Shown in pieces: positions 24,114-36,058 of a stretch of DNA of 64,000 nt; within the stretch, counting starts at the first letter, position 1, and every line of letters starts with the position of its first letter. A program made the translations under genes and the position numbers. Source of the DNA: Neckera pumila (Eukaryota; Streptophyta; Bryopsida; Hypnales; Neckeraceae); assembly GCA_963969595.1 (NCBI GenBank), contig OZ018418.1:10979001-11043000 (forward strand), written 5' to 3'. The notes below the pieces were generated by a model. That model was not told the DNA's origin. It worked only from the letters and a program-made list of their open reading frames with translations, and made no database searches.

Positions 24114-24735
24114 GGTGAAAGCACACTACACTAGGTACGATTTTGTCAAAAAAATTTAGTATTTTTTTGTACATTTTTTGTACTTTTTATTATATTTTAT
24201 ATTGTATATTCTAAAATATACATTTCTTTGGAGATTTGATTGTTAGCCATCCTAGAGTCCACATATATGTTGCTTCCGGAACCAAAAAATTAGCAAAAAA
24301 AATTTCATTCCTATTTACTTTTGGTTGCAGAAAAAATGCCATATAAACTCCTCAATTGGAGCAGTAAATGCAAGTAAGTTCTATTTGTTAGCAGGAATTG
24401 TTCACGTACCAAATACTGTAATAAAATATTATAGAATTACTCAAAGTTCATATTCTGATTTTCCTCCATAAAGTACTTTTCAATTTTTCTTAACATCTAA
24501 CGTACTTCTAAAATTTTACTAAAGTACTTTTTACAGCTTAGGAAAAATATTTTTTTAATTCCATGGCTACCAAAAGCCAAAGTTCACTTGGTTACTCACC
24601 CATTAAATTGAAATATAAACCAAAAAGATTGAATACTTTAATCTAAAAAAGAAATCAAATTTTAGTAATTACCCAAAATTGGCCCAAAAGTACTCTTTTG
24701 ACATACTTTTTAGGGGGGTGTAGTCTGCTTTCACC
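24114..24735. mobile_element. 622-bp element with GGTGAAAGCA terminal inverted repeats
   Basis: The left end is GGTGAAAGCACACTACACTA. The right end inverted is GGTGAAAGCAGACTACACCC, so about 17 of the first 18 bases pair. Between them is AT-rich noncoding DNA. I see no exact target duplication, so the superfamily is undecided. Confidence 0.55.
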
Positions 24736-26217
24736 CAGATAGAGAAGTATGTACCTTGCGTGAAAGAAAATACCAATCTTTCCAAGCACAGGTTTTGCAA
24801 GAATTGTCATCTTTTGAAGGGTTTGAAGAAGGTTTCAACACTAGCTTTCATATTCTCACTGTGAAATTGAGCAATTGTCCCAAAGGTGCTTGATTGAATT
24901 GGGAGAGTCTTTTTTTGAGGGTTTGTTTTCTATAAAGCGGACCATCTTTGCAGAATTTTGAAGGCAAGAGAGGTTTTCAAGCCATAGCTATAGCATCTGC
25001 TGACGCAAAGAAGTTCTTAGTGAAGTCAAAGCAAATTGTTGTCACCATGAAGGACAGTCTTGGGATTCTTGCGATTGAAGTCTTTTCTGTGTGATGAGCT
25101 GATGCTTGGGCATTCATGTAACTAAATGCAAATTGCAAAATCCTAAACATGGCGTTCTTGTTTATATTGTTTCGAAGGAGCTTGAAGGTAAGTTTAGGGT
25201 TCCATATTTGTATGGGGAAGAGGTTACTTTCAATTGTTATTATTGGTGAATATTCAGGAACTTTCCATAGTTTGGTGTTGCTGCTATTGTTGTACTGATG
25301 GACTTGGGTGGTTTTGTAGGGTGTGAAGACAAATGTGGTGCAACTAAGTTATGATGATCATATTATGGTCAATTGAATCAAATCAGCATGCTACAAGATT
25401 GTTTATTCAAACTATTTATTAACCCTAATTCTCAGCATGTAGGAAGCCTAAATTTTGAATTTACTTGTACGGTTTCTAGTACCGCAGAAATCCGTGTGTA
25501 ACATGTGATGGAAGACATAGAATGATATCTGGTGTGGTATTTGGTTGCAGATAATTGTAACTCAAATTGGGATTTAAGGTATGAATTTGCTGCTTTACAC
25601 GAGATTGAGCACAATGAAATTGCAATAAAACTCTCAAAAGGAGGTGACAAAGTTTGCTTGCGCAAGCTTAAATTTTGTGCTTCTACAGCAATTCGTCATC
25701 CACAATAAAAAGTCATTGTTCTATGTAACCCCCATACAAATCAAATGTAAAAAAGAGACTTGAATAAAACGTGCATTACATTACTCTCTACAAGATAACC
25801 CCTAGCCTCACTTGCGTCCACACACCAACGTTCATAGATCCACAAAATATCTAAGCATACACTCCAACAAGAATAAAGAACCATGTTTAGAGGTCCTGCT
25901 TCTACAAAATTAATAACAAAATGCAAAACTTTAACATTCACCATCTTCAAATACATGTGCCAAGCCGCCAATAGCCAAGTGCTCCTTCCTTAGTTTCTTC
26001 AACCCCTAATTTGGTTGAACTCTCACCAGAACATCGTCCCAAAGTTTGTCCAAAGCCTCATTGTGGGAGTACGGAAACTTGAAATAGATAGAAAACAGAT
26101 TAGAAACGGATTAGGGTAGTCTAAATTTTTCAAGTTTTGTTGTTAATACATAGGAATCCAGTTCAAATATAAATAACTTGGGATTAGTTAGTATCCGGAT
26201 TACTATAATGGATAAAA
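24736..26217. other. Intergenic DNA, possible decayed gene
   Basis: Around 24980-25100 the plus strand has a short protein-like frame (ASADAKKFLVKSKQIVVTMK) ending at a TGA. I cannot place it in a family and see no supporting exons. Confidence 0.3.
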
Positions 26218-26663
26218 ATTGTTAAGTCACCAGATGAGGGACAGAACCCGAAACCCGGCAACATCTCGGATCCAAGGTACCTACGACCTAGACTTCCGGC
26301 CTAGAAAACCTAGGGTGTCGTTACAGGAACGGTCTCATATCTATTCTCTGCCGGGAACTGTCGGCCAATCATTAAGTACTGAAGGGCCTCCTCCACTCAT
26401 TCCTATCTCTCTTTCCTTGCAAACTTTTGCATGCGCTTAGTGAGTGAAAGTGGTGAGATAGGGATTATGTCAGGGAGAGAACAATAAGGTTGGTGCCGAT
26501 TGCACTGGATTAGTTGAGTTGGTGAGCCATGGCGGTAGCAGTCCAGATGGTTTGTCCGACCATCCCTTCCGATATAGACTTACAAAAATAGTTAGAATTG
26601 GACTTGGTGGCGATAGGGTGTGCTGGATTGATACAGTAGCCTTGGAATCTGAAGAGTGACGAG

Positions 26664-28140
26664 ATGATTCAAGAACTCGTGGAGGGAGTTCCGAATCAGT
26701 ATGAGTTGACCATGAGGGGTCGACCCTCGGTCTGGAATGAGGATGTGTGGGTGGAGGTGTACTCGTTCCGGAAGGCCAAACTAGGATTAGCCTCATGTAC
26801 AGAGAAGATCGGGGCTAGCAGGTTCCGGAATCTAGCGCATGCCAAGGAGGGGTACAGCATTAGTGACCGTAAGAATGAGAGGCATAGACAGGTGCTAGAG
26901 TTTTTGATTCCCATCTTGTATCCGGAAAAGCCCACTCGGGTTATGGTCATGGTGGCTAACACCATTTTCGGAGCAATGGAGGATAGAGCCGTAAATTGAA
27001 ATAAAGTTATCACGGATATAGTATCCAAGCTATTGCGCATGCCACAGAGGGTAAATCTAACCAGATGGGTCCATATTTGTTTCATCTATACCACCAGATG
27101 GAGGTTCTGAGTGCTGAGGAAATTTCTGAGTATGATACTGGAGACGGAATTCTGCGATACAACTTTACAGAGGAAGTCCAATCAAATCAGCCAACTCCAA
27201 TGGAATCCAAAGAAGAAGAATTGGAGGAACCACTCCAACGTAGGATGAGAAGACGGAAGTCAACCGATCTGTCCGTGCAAGACAAGCAGGCATCACCGGA
27301 TAGAGGAGACCCCAACCATGCTCCGGAAACCTACAAGATGAAGAATTTTCGGGAAACTGGACTCAACTGGGTCAATACGGCTCGGGAGATTCACAACGAG
27401 ATGTCAAACCATATTGTCAACGTCATGACGGAGTTGGGAGTGGACAAATTGGAGTAGATGGTGGCCGCAATCAAACAAAGATTGGATCTGAAAGCGTTGT
27501 TAGCAAAGGAGGAGTAAATCCGGAACTTAGAGAAGGACCGGATTGGCCTCTGGGAGCGAGTAGCCCAAGTGTTGGGAGAGCTGGAAATGGCAAGATAGAA
27601 AGAGTCCGAGGCTACCCAGCTCGTCCGGAATGCTTTTGGATGAATCGGTAGGGCCTCCTTTGAGTAAAGAAGATTCGGATGGGACATCCATTCCGGTACA
27701 AACGGAAACTTCTGTTCCGGTACAGAAGGAGGTGTCAATTCTGTTGCAGACGAAAGTTTCCGCTCCGATGTAGAAGAGAGTTCCCATCCCACTCAGTGCT
27801 TTGCAAATCTGGCCAAGTGGATCAGTGCTCTTGAAGACATCTACGTCCCATGTCCACCATGATTTGATTGGGCACATGGAGGTCATCTCAAATTTGACCC
27901 AGACCCATTCGGCAGGCTTCGAGCGCATGGAGTAGGCTTCGCCAACCAAGGAGCCGGCATCGCGAGTCCTGCTTTCCGACAATGAAGAATTCAAGTCCGG
28001 GTCGAAAATGGAAGAAGATGCAACACCACCACAGGGCGTACAATTCAAACTCGGGAGAAGACCAAGACAACCCCGATGAAGTCGAGCAGAAAATTGCCTG
28101 CAGCTATGGCAAGGGGCAACGCAAAAAGCTAAGGAAGAAG
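26664..28140 (+). pseudogene. Broken plant-retroelement protein frame
   Basis: 26664-26999 reads on through ASRFRNLAHAKEGYSISDRK and KPTRVMVMVANTIFGAMEDR, a pattern like the plant transposon-associated domain found in gag-like proteins. A TGA follows where the family would have Trp, then the frame shifts by one base to 27065-27457 (SNQMGPYLFHLYHQMEVLSA, then RRRMRRRKSTDLS-type basic text). Beyond 27457 a coiled-coil frame (NLEKDRIGLWERVAQVLG) continues but is cut by TAG, TAA and TGA. Most stops are one C-to-T or G-to-A change from Gln, Arg or Trp, as expected of methylated, silenced repeats. Function and family are inferred from resemblance only. Confidence 0.5.
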
Positions 28141-28847
28141 TAGCTAGTTAAGGTGTTGTTTTTTGTTTGGATTTTGAGTTTCATTTCGTTCCGGTTTTTT
28201 CAGGTGTGGGGTCTAGTTCCAGATTTCTAGGAGGCCGCTGGCCTGGGACTTTTCCAAATATCTCAAAAGTCGGTGAATGGTCACACTGGGTTTGGGGTGG
28301 CCTTTTTGCTTTTTGCTTTTTGCTTGGGTTTTTAAGGGTGGGTAGGGCTATTGTCCTCTCATTCCATCCAAGCCCAGCTGTGTGTGCATTTTTTTATTTC
28401 CTTTCTTTAATTTAAAATATCAATTGAACAGTCTGATTTCGGCTATCTATACAATTTGATTGATTTGTTTATGTGAGTGTTAAAGTATAAGTGGGGACGG
28501 GTGAGGAGAAATCCAAATTTTAGGTAATCGGGTTTGATCGGTAGTATACGTGTGTGTAGAATTTTTTTGACTTGTGACTAAGTATTAGCACAAAGTACCT
28601 TTGAACTACTGGAATTGTAACCCAATACTTAGAAGTGGTGTGGACGCAAGTTGTGGGAGCTCGGAAAGTAAGATAAGTCTTGTTAGTGAGGAAAGTAGAG
28701 GAAAGAATTAATAGGGGTACAATTTTTCAATTTATCCAAAGGTAAACTAAAACATCTTATCACAATTAACGTGCCTTGCTAGGGGAGTAATGGTAGATAG
28801 ATAATTAGGTTAAGAAGAGGAATTAAGATTTCCTATTCTTACCATGA
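28141..28847. other. Noncoding part of the retroelement block
   Basis: A T/G-rich stretch with no frame of interest. It separates the long broken frame from the acidic/basic fragment. Confidence 0.4.
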
Positions 28848-29060
28848 TCCGGATCCGGATCCGAGTCCAAGTCCCAATTTGACTTGGAAGAGGAAGAGGA
28901 AGAGGAATTTGACCTGGCTACAATTTCTCCGTCGAGTTTCAAGAAGAAGAGCTCAGCTAAGGATAAGACAACAGCTAAGCCTCCAACTAATAGGAAGCAG
29001 CCGCCAAGGAAGGGCGCCTCTAAATTTGAAGAGCCTTCTCCAAAGAAAGGTAGAAAGTAG
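28848..29060 (+). pseudogene. Acidic-then-basic protein tail fragment
   Basis: After a TGA at 28845-28847 a 70-codon frame without an ATG runs to a TAG at 29058-29060. It reads SGSGSESKSQFDLEEEEEEE, then a Lys/Pro-rich tail (KKKSSAKDKTTAKPPTNRK, PSPKKGRK). Such tails are common in nuclear or nucleic-acid-binding proteins. It is probably the C terminus of the retroelement protein. Confidence 0.4.
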
Positions 29061-31060
29061 AAGTAGAAGTTCTTGGGATGAGCTTAGGAACAGTGGGCAA
29101 AAATAACAACAAAATATAGCTTAGTTCAGTTAAGGAAAGTTAAATTTTTGAAGTGCTAGAAGCTATTTGGCAGGTACTTTTTAGTTGGATGAACCTAGAC
29201 TGTGCCTTTCCGGGTTTTTGGGATCTGAGATCCACATTTTGCGGATTGGATGGGTTGGTAGGAAAGTCAATTTAGGAGGATAAGGAATGACACCTATCAT
29301 TTCCTGGTCCTTTGCGTTTGTTTCTGGAGACCTTTAGGATTTCCTTTGGCTGGATATTTAGGGGTTGGAAGTTAGTTTTAACTCCGGGTAGTTTATACTC
29401 TTGTTTTCTATTTCAATCTTGCAAAGAAAGCTTGGATTTCAACTCCATGAGTATTGGTCCGTAAAATCTTGGTCTTGTGTTGAAGGATTAGGCGATGCTT
29501 TTAACATTGCTAATTCAGGTAGCTTGGTTGTGGGAAATTGAGAAGAGAAGTTACCCCCGGATTCTGTCTGAATCCAGTTCTGGAAATTGAAGTGAGACAT
29601 CGTGTGTTCTAAAAGTGAAGTTTAGTTACTGTCGTTACTTGGAAACTTTTGTGGAGGATAGTCGCTCTTAGATTAGGTGCGTTTTGCAAAAGGCAGGCGT
29701 ATGCTCATCGATGTGTTGATGAGGTCCTCCTACATCCGGAAGTGAGTGATGCGCAAGTAATTAGGATTGCCTAGTTATCAGGTCACCAAATTCTGCCCTA
29801 AGGACCCGGAGTTGGATAGTTCTGTCGTTGTAGTAAGAGAGGATTGTGAATTTTTCTTGAGTGACCTACTGGTTCGGATTGATTTCCTGATCCGTTGTGA
29901 GGAAGAACCTGCATCCAAGTTTTGTGTGTGTTTTGTGTTCTCTCTAAGTGAAACTTCAATTATTTTAATCTATTGAAGGGTAGGGTATACATTTCCTTCC
30001 TGAAATCAAAGAGCGGCTCCCTTTGTTATAGAGGTTAAATTATTTCACTGGTTACTTTGCTTATTGAATCCGGATTTGGGAAAGGTACAGGATCACGACA
30101 TTCTTTCCGGTTCCACATTTAGTAAAGTAGGATACTAAGTTACAGCTACTATTGAGAAAAATGCATACCGGTTCTAAGTGGTCTGTAGTATGGTTATTGG
30201 TATGAGTTGAGAGAAAGAAGGTTTAGGGAATACGGATGAAGAAGTGTAGTTCCTAATTTTTGGTTCCGGATTCCTTTGCCTTGGGTTTGGTTTTCCGGAT
30301 CCTATTCTGGCAATTTTGAGGAAACTACAAGTTAAAATCCTTTGGGAACAATACACGAGTCATCTTGGGTGTTTTACACAAATTTAACACCTAAAGGTAG
30401 GCTTTGTGCTTCCTTGTGCTACGACACAAGTCCAAAATCTAGTGAGGTTTCGTGCGGAAATAAACAACCGCCAATGGAAATTAAGTCCCCACTCATTGGA
30501 AGGTCTGCCAACTACAGGATTAGTCTAGCAACTTGAAACACAAGCCCCTGCGGGTTCCGGAAGTCTTGATCTATCGATGTAGTGAAGGAAATAGGACGTG
30601 GATTTGAGTGACCTACTTTCTGGATAGGCCATCCGGGAAGTTGTGAGAATTGCTACTTTCTCCTTTTCTATTACAAACTCTGTTCGGATCATTTGTATGT
30701 GTGTGTATTTGCTTAAAGTGTTAGTGGCAAGAGTGAAGATTATGAGTGGTAAGTCCCTACTCCTCTGAAAGTTCAATAGTGAACCCTCTGATGGTAATAA
30801 AAAGGAATAGAAAATCAGAGTGTGACAAGACATAACCAAAATCCGGACAGGAACGGATCCAAATTGGAATCTGGAAAGCAATAGTAACCAGAAGAGAAGA
30901 AGAAGGAGGGAAGATTTGCTTGGGGTGTTTTGGGAAGAAACAAAGTCTGGAAACCTTTAGACTGAAACAATATACTAGAATCTCTTAGGATGATATTTCG
31001 TATCATCTTACCGTGTGTTTGTGAGCAAGGATACTTACGCCTAGACCGCGCGTACAACAC
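29061..31060. other. Noncoding or unreadable end of the retroelement block
   Basis: Same base composition as 26.2-29 kb with many TCCGG words. Short frames such as 29767-29976 on the plus strand show no recognisable domain. Confidence 0.35.
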
Positions 31061-31436
31061 TCATTTTCCAAAATTCACTGATAAGAGAACAAAAAGCTCT
31101 ACATGTTGATTCTGATCTCTACTGCAAATATAGGCAAGTTAAAGCCAAGAACCTTTGCCTTCACAAATTAGAACAAACCAAGTGCAAAACAAACTTTGCG
31201 CCAATGCTAAAAGAAATACTTAAGCGCTCCCTAAACCAAAAACAAGAGAGAAGAGAAGGCAGCAATGATTTGCTCCGCATGGAGAATTGACAAAATGGTT
31301 GACAGAAATTCCAAGGTCAAGATGCAATTCTAGAATATTACACATGATTTGAATTATTCAAAAGTGGTATTGAAAATGTAGATTAATCTTTGATAATGTG
31401 TAGTACATAAGGCTTTAAGAAAGAAAATTACAAAGT
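31061..31436. other. Spacer
   Basis: Nothing recognisable. Confidence 0.4.
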
Positions 31437-33640
31437 GTTAAGGTAATCCTAAACAGGACCCTCAACCCCCTCCCAATCTACACCGTAAGATCTCATGATG
31501 CCTAATAAAGAAAGCACACGAGGTGAAATTACAAGGACCAAGGTAATCCTTAACCCCTAAAGTTCCATGACTATGTTTTCACCAAAAACACTTTTAAACA
31601 ACCATTTTTTGAGCAAATATCAAATTTTTGAAAAAGACTATTTTGGACATATGTAACTATAGGATCTTGTAGTATGCTGACTTGAGAACAAGTAGAAATT
31701 TCAAAAAAATTCACCGCATGGATTGTAAAATATAAGCATTCAAATTCTCTGAAATCATTTTTTTGCCCCTATAAAAAAACAAGGCAGTTGCACTTCACAA
31801 GCTCACTTTTCTATGAAAAAATGTCCAAAATGGTGGTGCTACTTTGGATTCAATTTCCTAAACAAGCTTCCCACATGCTTGACAAATTTCACATCATTTG
31901 AAAATGTAGAACATATAGGAAAAAAATAGTAAGTAGACAGTAGTAGAGAATGATTCAAAACACTAAACTATTAAGAATTTAATTATAAAATTGCAAAATG
32001 ACAATTCCAATGTTTGCAATGTTGTGATAAACAATATACATCCTTTGGGTTTTTTTCTCAAAAATTATTGAAAATAGAATAAGATAAAGGACTTCAAAGT
32101 TAATTTTAGAGTAGAAAATCTATAACTGTCCGTAAATAAAAAAATCATCATAATTTTTTACTCATTGATCCAAATGGAAGGATCCAAAGCTTTTGGCATA
32201 TATATAACTTTAGAAATTCAATTTCAAATTTTTGTTTTATTTCAAATAGTGATTTTTTAAAATTTGCCCAGACTGCTTTATTATTAAAAGATAATATATG
32301 AAGCCATAATTTTTGACAAATATTTCCAGATGTGATGAAATTTAGTGTATATGAAAGAGATTCCTTGTCCCTAATTTAAATTAAAATTTGGACCAAAAAT
32401 ATGGAAATCTTTAGTCACATGTCCTTGCCCAAATTTTCAATGTAGCCAAAACACGCATGTTGGTCCTTTAGGGGTTAACAAGACCCTCAACCCCCTCCAA
32501 CCTACTTTGTGAGATCTCATAATGTGCATTAAACAAGGCATCCAAGGTGAAGTTATGAGGACTAAGGCAATCCTTAACCATTAATGGACCAAGGCCTTTT
32601 TTCTACCAAAAAACACTCAAAATTGCCATTTCTATAGCAAAGAGTAAGAAAATTTAAGAAAATGTTTTTTTTTATATCTAATCGTAGGATCTTATACCTA
32701 ACTAGTATGAAAATGTGTTGATAAAAAATTTCAAAATTTTCAACCACACAAATTGCAAGATATCTGCGTTTAAAGTGAAAAAAAACAATTTTTTAGCACA
32801 TTGCGGGACTAGAGTATTTGACTTTCAACTTTTTTAATTGTGATTCTTTGCACTCTTGAGTTTTGAGCTTTAAATCTTTATGGTGGAGAATTGAGTTGAG
32901 AGTCTAGGAAAAAAACACTTCAAAATACTTAGTTTTCATACTTCAAAAAATTATTAAATAGAAGTAGGTACAGGACAGAAGGAAAATCTCAATTATTAAT
33001 ATCTCTAAAATGGAATTAAAATGCACTTATCCCAGTGGTGAGATTATCCTATCAATAAAACTAAACCTCACGGAATTTTTTTCTTTTAAATTGTAAACAT
33101 TGCATTCAAAAATGAATCCTACAAGTTATTTCTCCAAAAAGATGCTTTAATTGCCTGAAAAACAAGATTATCCATAACTTTTTCATTATAGATCTAAATG
33201 GAATGAATCAAAGCTTTCTAAATAGGCAAAAATATAATTTATTAAAAAAATAATTTGGAATTCAAATTTTTGGAATTTTTTTTGCTGCCCCCTCTCCCCT
33301 CCCCTTCCAACTTCCGAGCTGTATGAGGCATATTTTTTATTTGCAAGCACCAATTGAAAAATAAATATATTCCCACAAAGATAATTAATTTTTCTATCTT
33401 CAAAAAAATATTCAAAAAAACAAGACAAAATTTTGGCCCGTAAGTACTTGCCCAAAATTCCTATTTGTCCCCTGAAGGGACAATGGTCCTTTAGGGATTA
33501 ACATGACCCTGCACCTCCATCATGAGATCTCATGACGCATAGTAAACAAGGCATCCAAGGTGAAATTACAAGGACCAGGATAATCCTTAACATGACCCTC
33601 TACCTCCATCTTACATACATTGTAAGATCTCATAATGCGT
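31437..33640. repeat. Tandem repeat of about 1.03 kb, two units plus a partial
   Basis: The block GACCCTCAACCCCCTCC, then AGATCTCAT(A/G)ATG and AGGTGAAATTACAAGGAC occurs near 31455, 32482 and 33503, spaced about 1027 and 1021 bp. A short extra copy of the AGATCTCATAATGCG part follows near 33629. The DNA between repeats is AT-rich and diverged. No frame spans a unit. Confidence 0.75.
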
Positions 33641-35143
33641 AGTCACTCTAAAAACTTTGTTGACGCAACATCAAGAGAGTCCAATTCTAGTAAGGAAATA
33701 CATTCAAATCCCTAGCTCTATCAAGAGATCTTTGGATGGGAGGTCAAATTAACCTCTACATTGACGTAGCATCTAGCTAGGCAAATACTGGTACTACAAT
33801 CTATATGTACATTTGTATATATATACTTAGATTATGTAGATATACTTGAGGTATGTAGATACACTTGACTAATCTTTTGCACCAAGAATTCACTCAAAAT
33901 TCTTGATCATTTGCTATTGTCAAATTCAATCCAAGCAACAATAGAGCACATTTTCATACTGCTAGTTTTTCAAATCATCCTAAGTGTAACTTTGACTCCT
34001 AATCTTTATAATGCACTTTTCTATGTAACCGTTCAAATCCTCTTCAAATAGTAACCAAGAAAATCCACAACATAATGTAACGTTCCTACCATAGAAATTA
34101 TGCTTGAAAGTTTGTGAGGCAATCTTACGGTGAGAATCATGCTAATCGACATTTATGCCTTAAAACTAAGTATCCTGCTCACTAAGAAGTGACAATGATA
34201 ATGGTGACAAGAAAACAACGACAATGTTGGATTCCTTGGTGTGAAGAAATTGAAACGCACCAAGACATTGTCACCACAATGAATCGCCACAACGTTGAGC
34301 CAGCAACAACATAAAGAATGATCGGAAGTCAAAAAGAATAAAAAGACTCACAATAAGAAAGTTGACATTACCAGTGGAGGGAGATGTTTTTTTGAATTTC
34401 AAATCCCAACCAAACTAGTGGTGGCGACTCTTCATTTCCTATTTTGACCAAAGGACAAGTGGCAGGAACTACAATTCTAAAACGACGCGACATTCAAGTG
34501 GGCTTGTCGATTCATAATTTGACTCCTAAGACTATTCAATTCTCTATAATGGTGCTTTGGAATCCTATTTCATCATGATTTGAGTTTCAAGTCTTGAATA
34601 TAATGACTTTGTTACATAATTATGCATTATTTCCTAAAATAATGTAATTATTCTTGAATGTGCTGGACAAGTGTAGTCGATTTCTAAAACAAAAAATAAG
34701 GATTAGTGTGCAATTCTTTTTTGATTCACTTGTTGAATACAATTAGAAAAAAAAATTATAAATAAATTTAACCAATAGACTCATTAAAAATCATGATTGA
34801 GTCTAATTATCCAAACTACATTTTCATTAATTACAAAAATAATTCTGTACATTCTAATTATATTATTTTAAAATAGAACAATGCAATGGTCCTTGTATTT
34901 TAAGTCATCATAAAAGTGGATAACTAAATTTCTAAAAAAAAAGTTTGAAAAATACACAAGAACACAACATAAATGAAACTATGTGTTCTACAAAAGCGAT
35001 GGACAACATTCTAATACACTGAAAGTAAAGCCGGTCAAAGCTCTTCAAAACATGCAAGTGCTGTGGCTATGCATCTTAATGTCAATAGTTCCTTCCGATG
35101 AGCACAGAAACCTAGGAGGCAACGGGAATCCCAAAATTGCTAT
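33641..35143. other. AT-rich intergenic DNA
   Basis: No gene. A short imperfect ATGTAGATACACTTGA-type duplication lies near 33825-33870. Confidence 0.4.
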
Positions 35144-35545
35144 GTTCTGATACCAAATTCGTGTAATTCAAGGACATTTGCTTGTATAACATCAACTTCA
35201 CAAAAGAAAAGGGTCCATTGAACGCAAGCACAAGATCGCATCAAAAAAACAGCGCACTAGCAAAACATGGAGTGAATACTGAAGAATGGTAAGCTTGCGC
35301 AAAATCGCACTGAACTATCACACAACGGCGGAAACAAAGTGGATGCCCAAGTACTGGTCCACCTCCGCGATAAGCAAATGCTAAAGAAATGAGCTTCAAA
35401 ATGCATCGATTGAGAGGGGAGAAGCAAAAGCAAGGTAGCCAAAAAATTGCGACGAGAAGACGTAAAAAGTTCTATGGGAATTTCAAACAGAACTCCATGA
35501 CCGCACCATAACAAAATATCCGCACAGAATTCAAGGTACGTTCAG
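35144..35545 (-). mobile_element. Remnant of an LTR with tRNA-iMet primer-binding site
   Basis: On the minus strand TGGTATCAGAAC (35155-35144) matches 11 of 12 bases of the usual plant tRNA-iMet primer-binding site TGGTATCAGAGC. The text before it (35156-35545) would be the LTR, ending near TTACACGAATT. The internal region after it (below 35144) carries no recognisable gag. No partner LTR is seen. Confidence 0.4.
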
Positions 35546-35986
35546 TGAATCTGTACATTCTTCAGATTCTCATTCTTTACTATTACTGTTGAAAAGGTTG
35601 GTAGACAGATCAGCAAAAGAATGAAGGACCAGCTAAAGGCATGGAGCTTCTAAGTAAACTCAAAGTCAACGTACTTAATTGGTGTGTACGCTTTATTTTC
35701 TAGCTTTTACAAACGATCTCATTTATTGGGGGCGGTTTTGCAACTGCCAAATCCAGAACTAATGCTTGAATCTCTAATTTCAAAACGAATGTCATAACCT
35801 TTCCAGATTTTCTAAGATAGACTTTCCTCTTTTCATTTAACTTCTGTATTTTAAATCAAATGAAAAATGCATTAAATTTCCATTTGTTCAAAAAAAAACC
35901 CAAAAAAACCAATGCATTAAAAGAAGAAAAATAACAAAGACAGCAAAGCCTTCAAGCCTCATATTATTTCGGAATTCAAGGTACAG
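35546..35986. other. AT-rich spacer
   Basis: Nothing recognisable. Confidence 0.4.
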
Positions 35987-36058
35987 GGTTTAGGGTTTAG
36001 GATTTAGGATTCAAGGTTCCAGATTTAGGGTTTAGGGTTCCAGGTTCAGGATTTAGGA
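35987..36058. repeat. Degenerate TTTAGGG telomere-type repeat
   Basis: GGGTTTAGGGTTTAGGATTT continues with variants (TTCAAGG, TTCCAGA). This is the plant telomere unit with decay, hence an interstitial copy. A shorter one lies at about 40890-40915. Confidence 0.75.

Larger units (their letters stand above)
26218..31060 (+). mobile_element. Decayed retroelement block, ends unclear
   Basis: Base composition shifts here to less AT with many CCGGATCC and TTCCGG words. The block holds a broken long frame (26664-28140) and a second fragment (28848-29060). I found no LTR pair or primer-binding site, and no reverse transcriptase or integrase motif. It is probably a nonautonomous or decayed retroelement. 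Confidence 0.5.

Noticed and set aside
26470..28070. Minus-strand frames of up to 173 residues
   Set aside because: They lie antisense to the better-supported plus-strand retroelement frame and show no domain.
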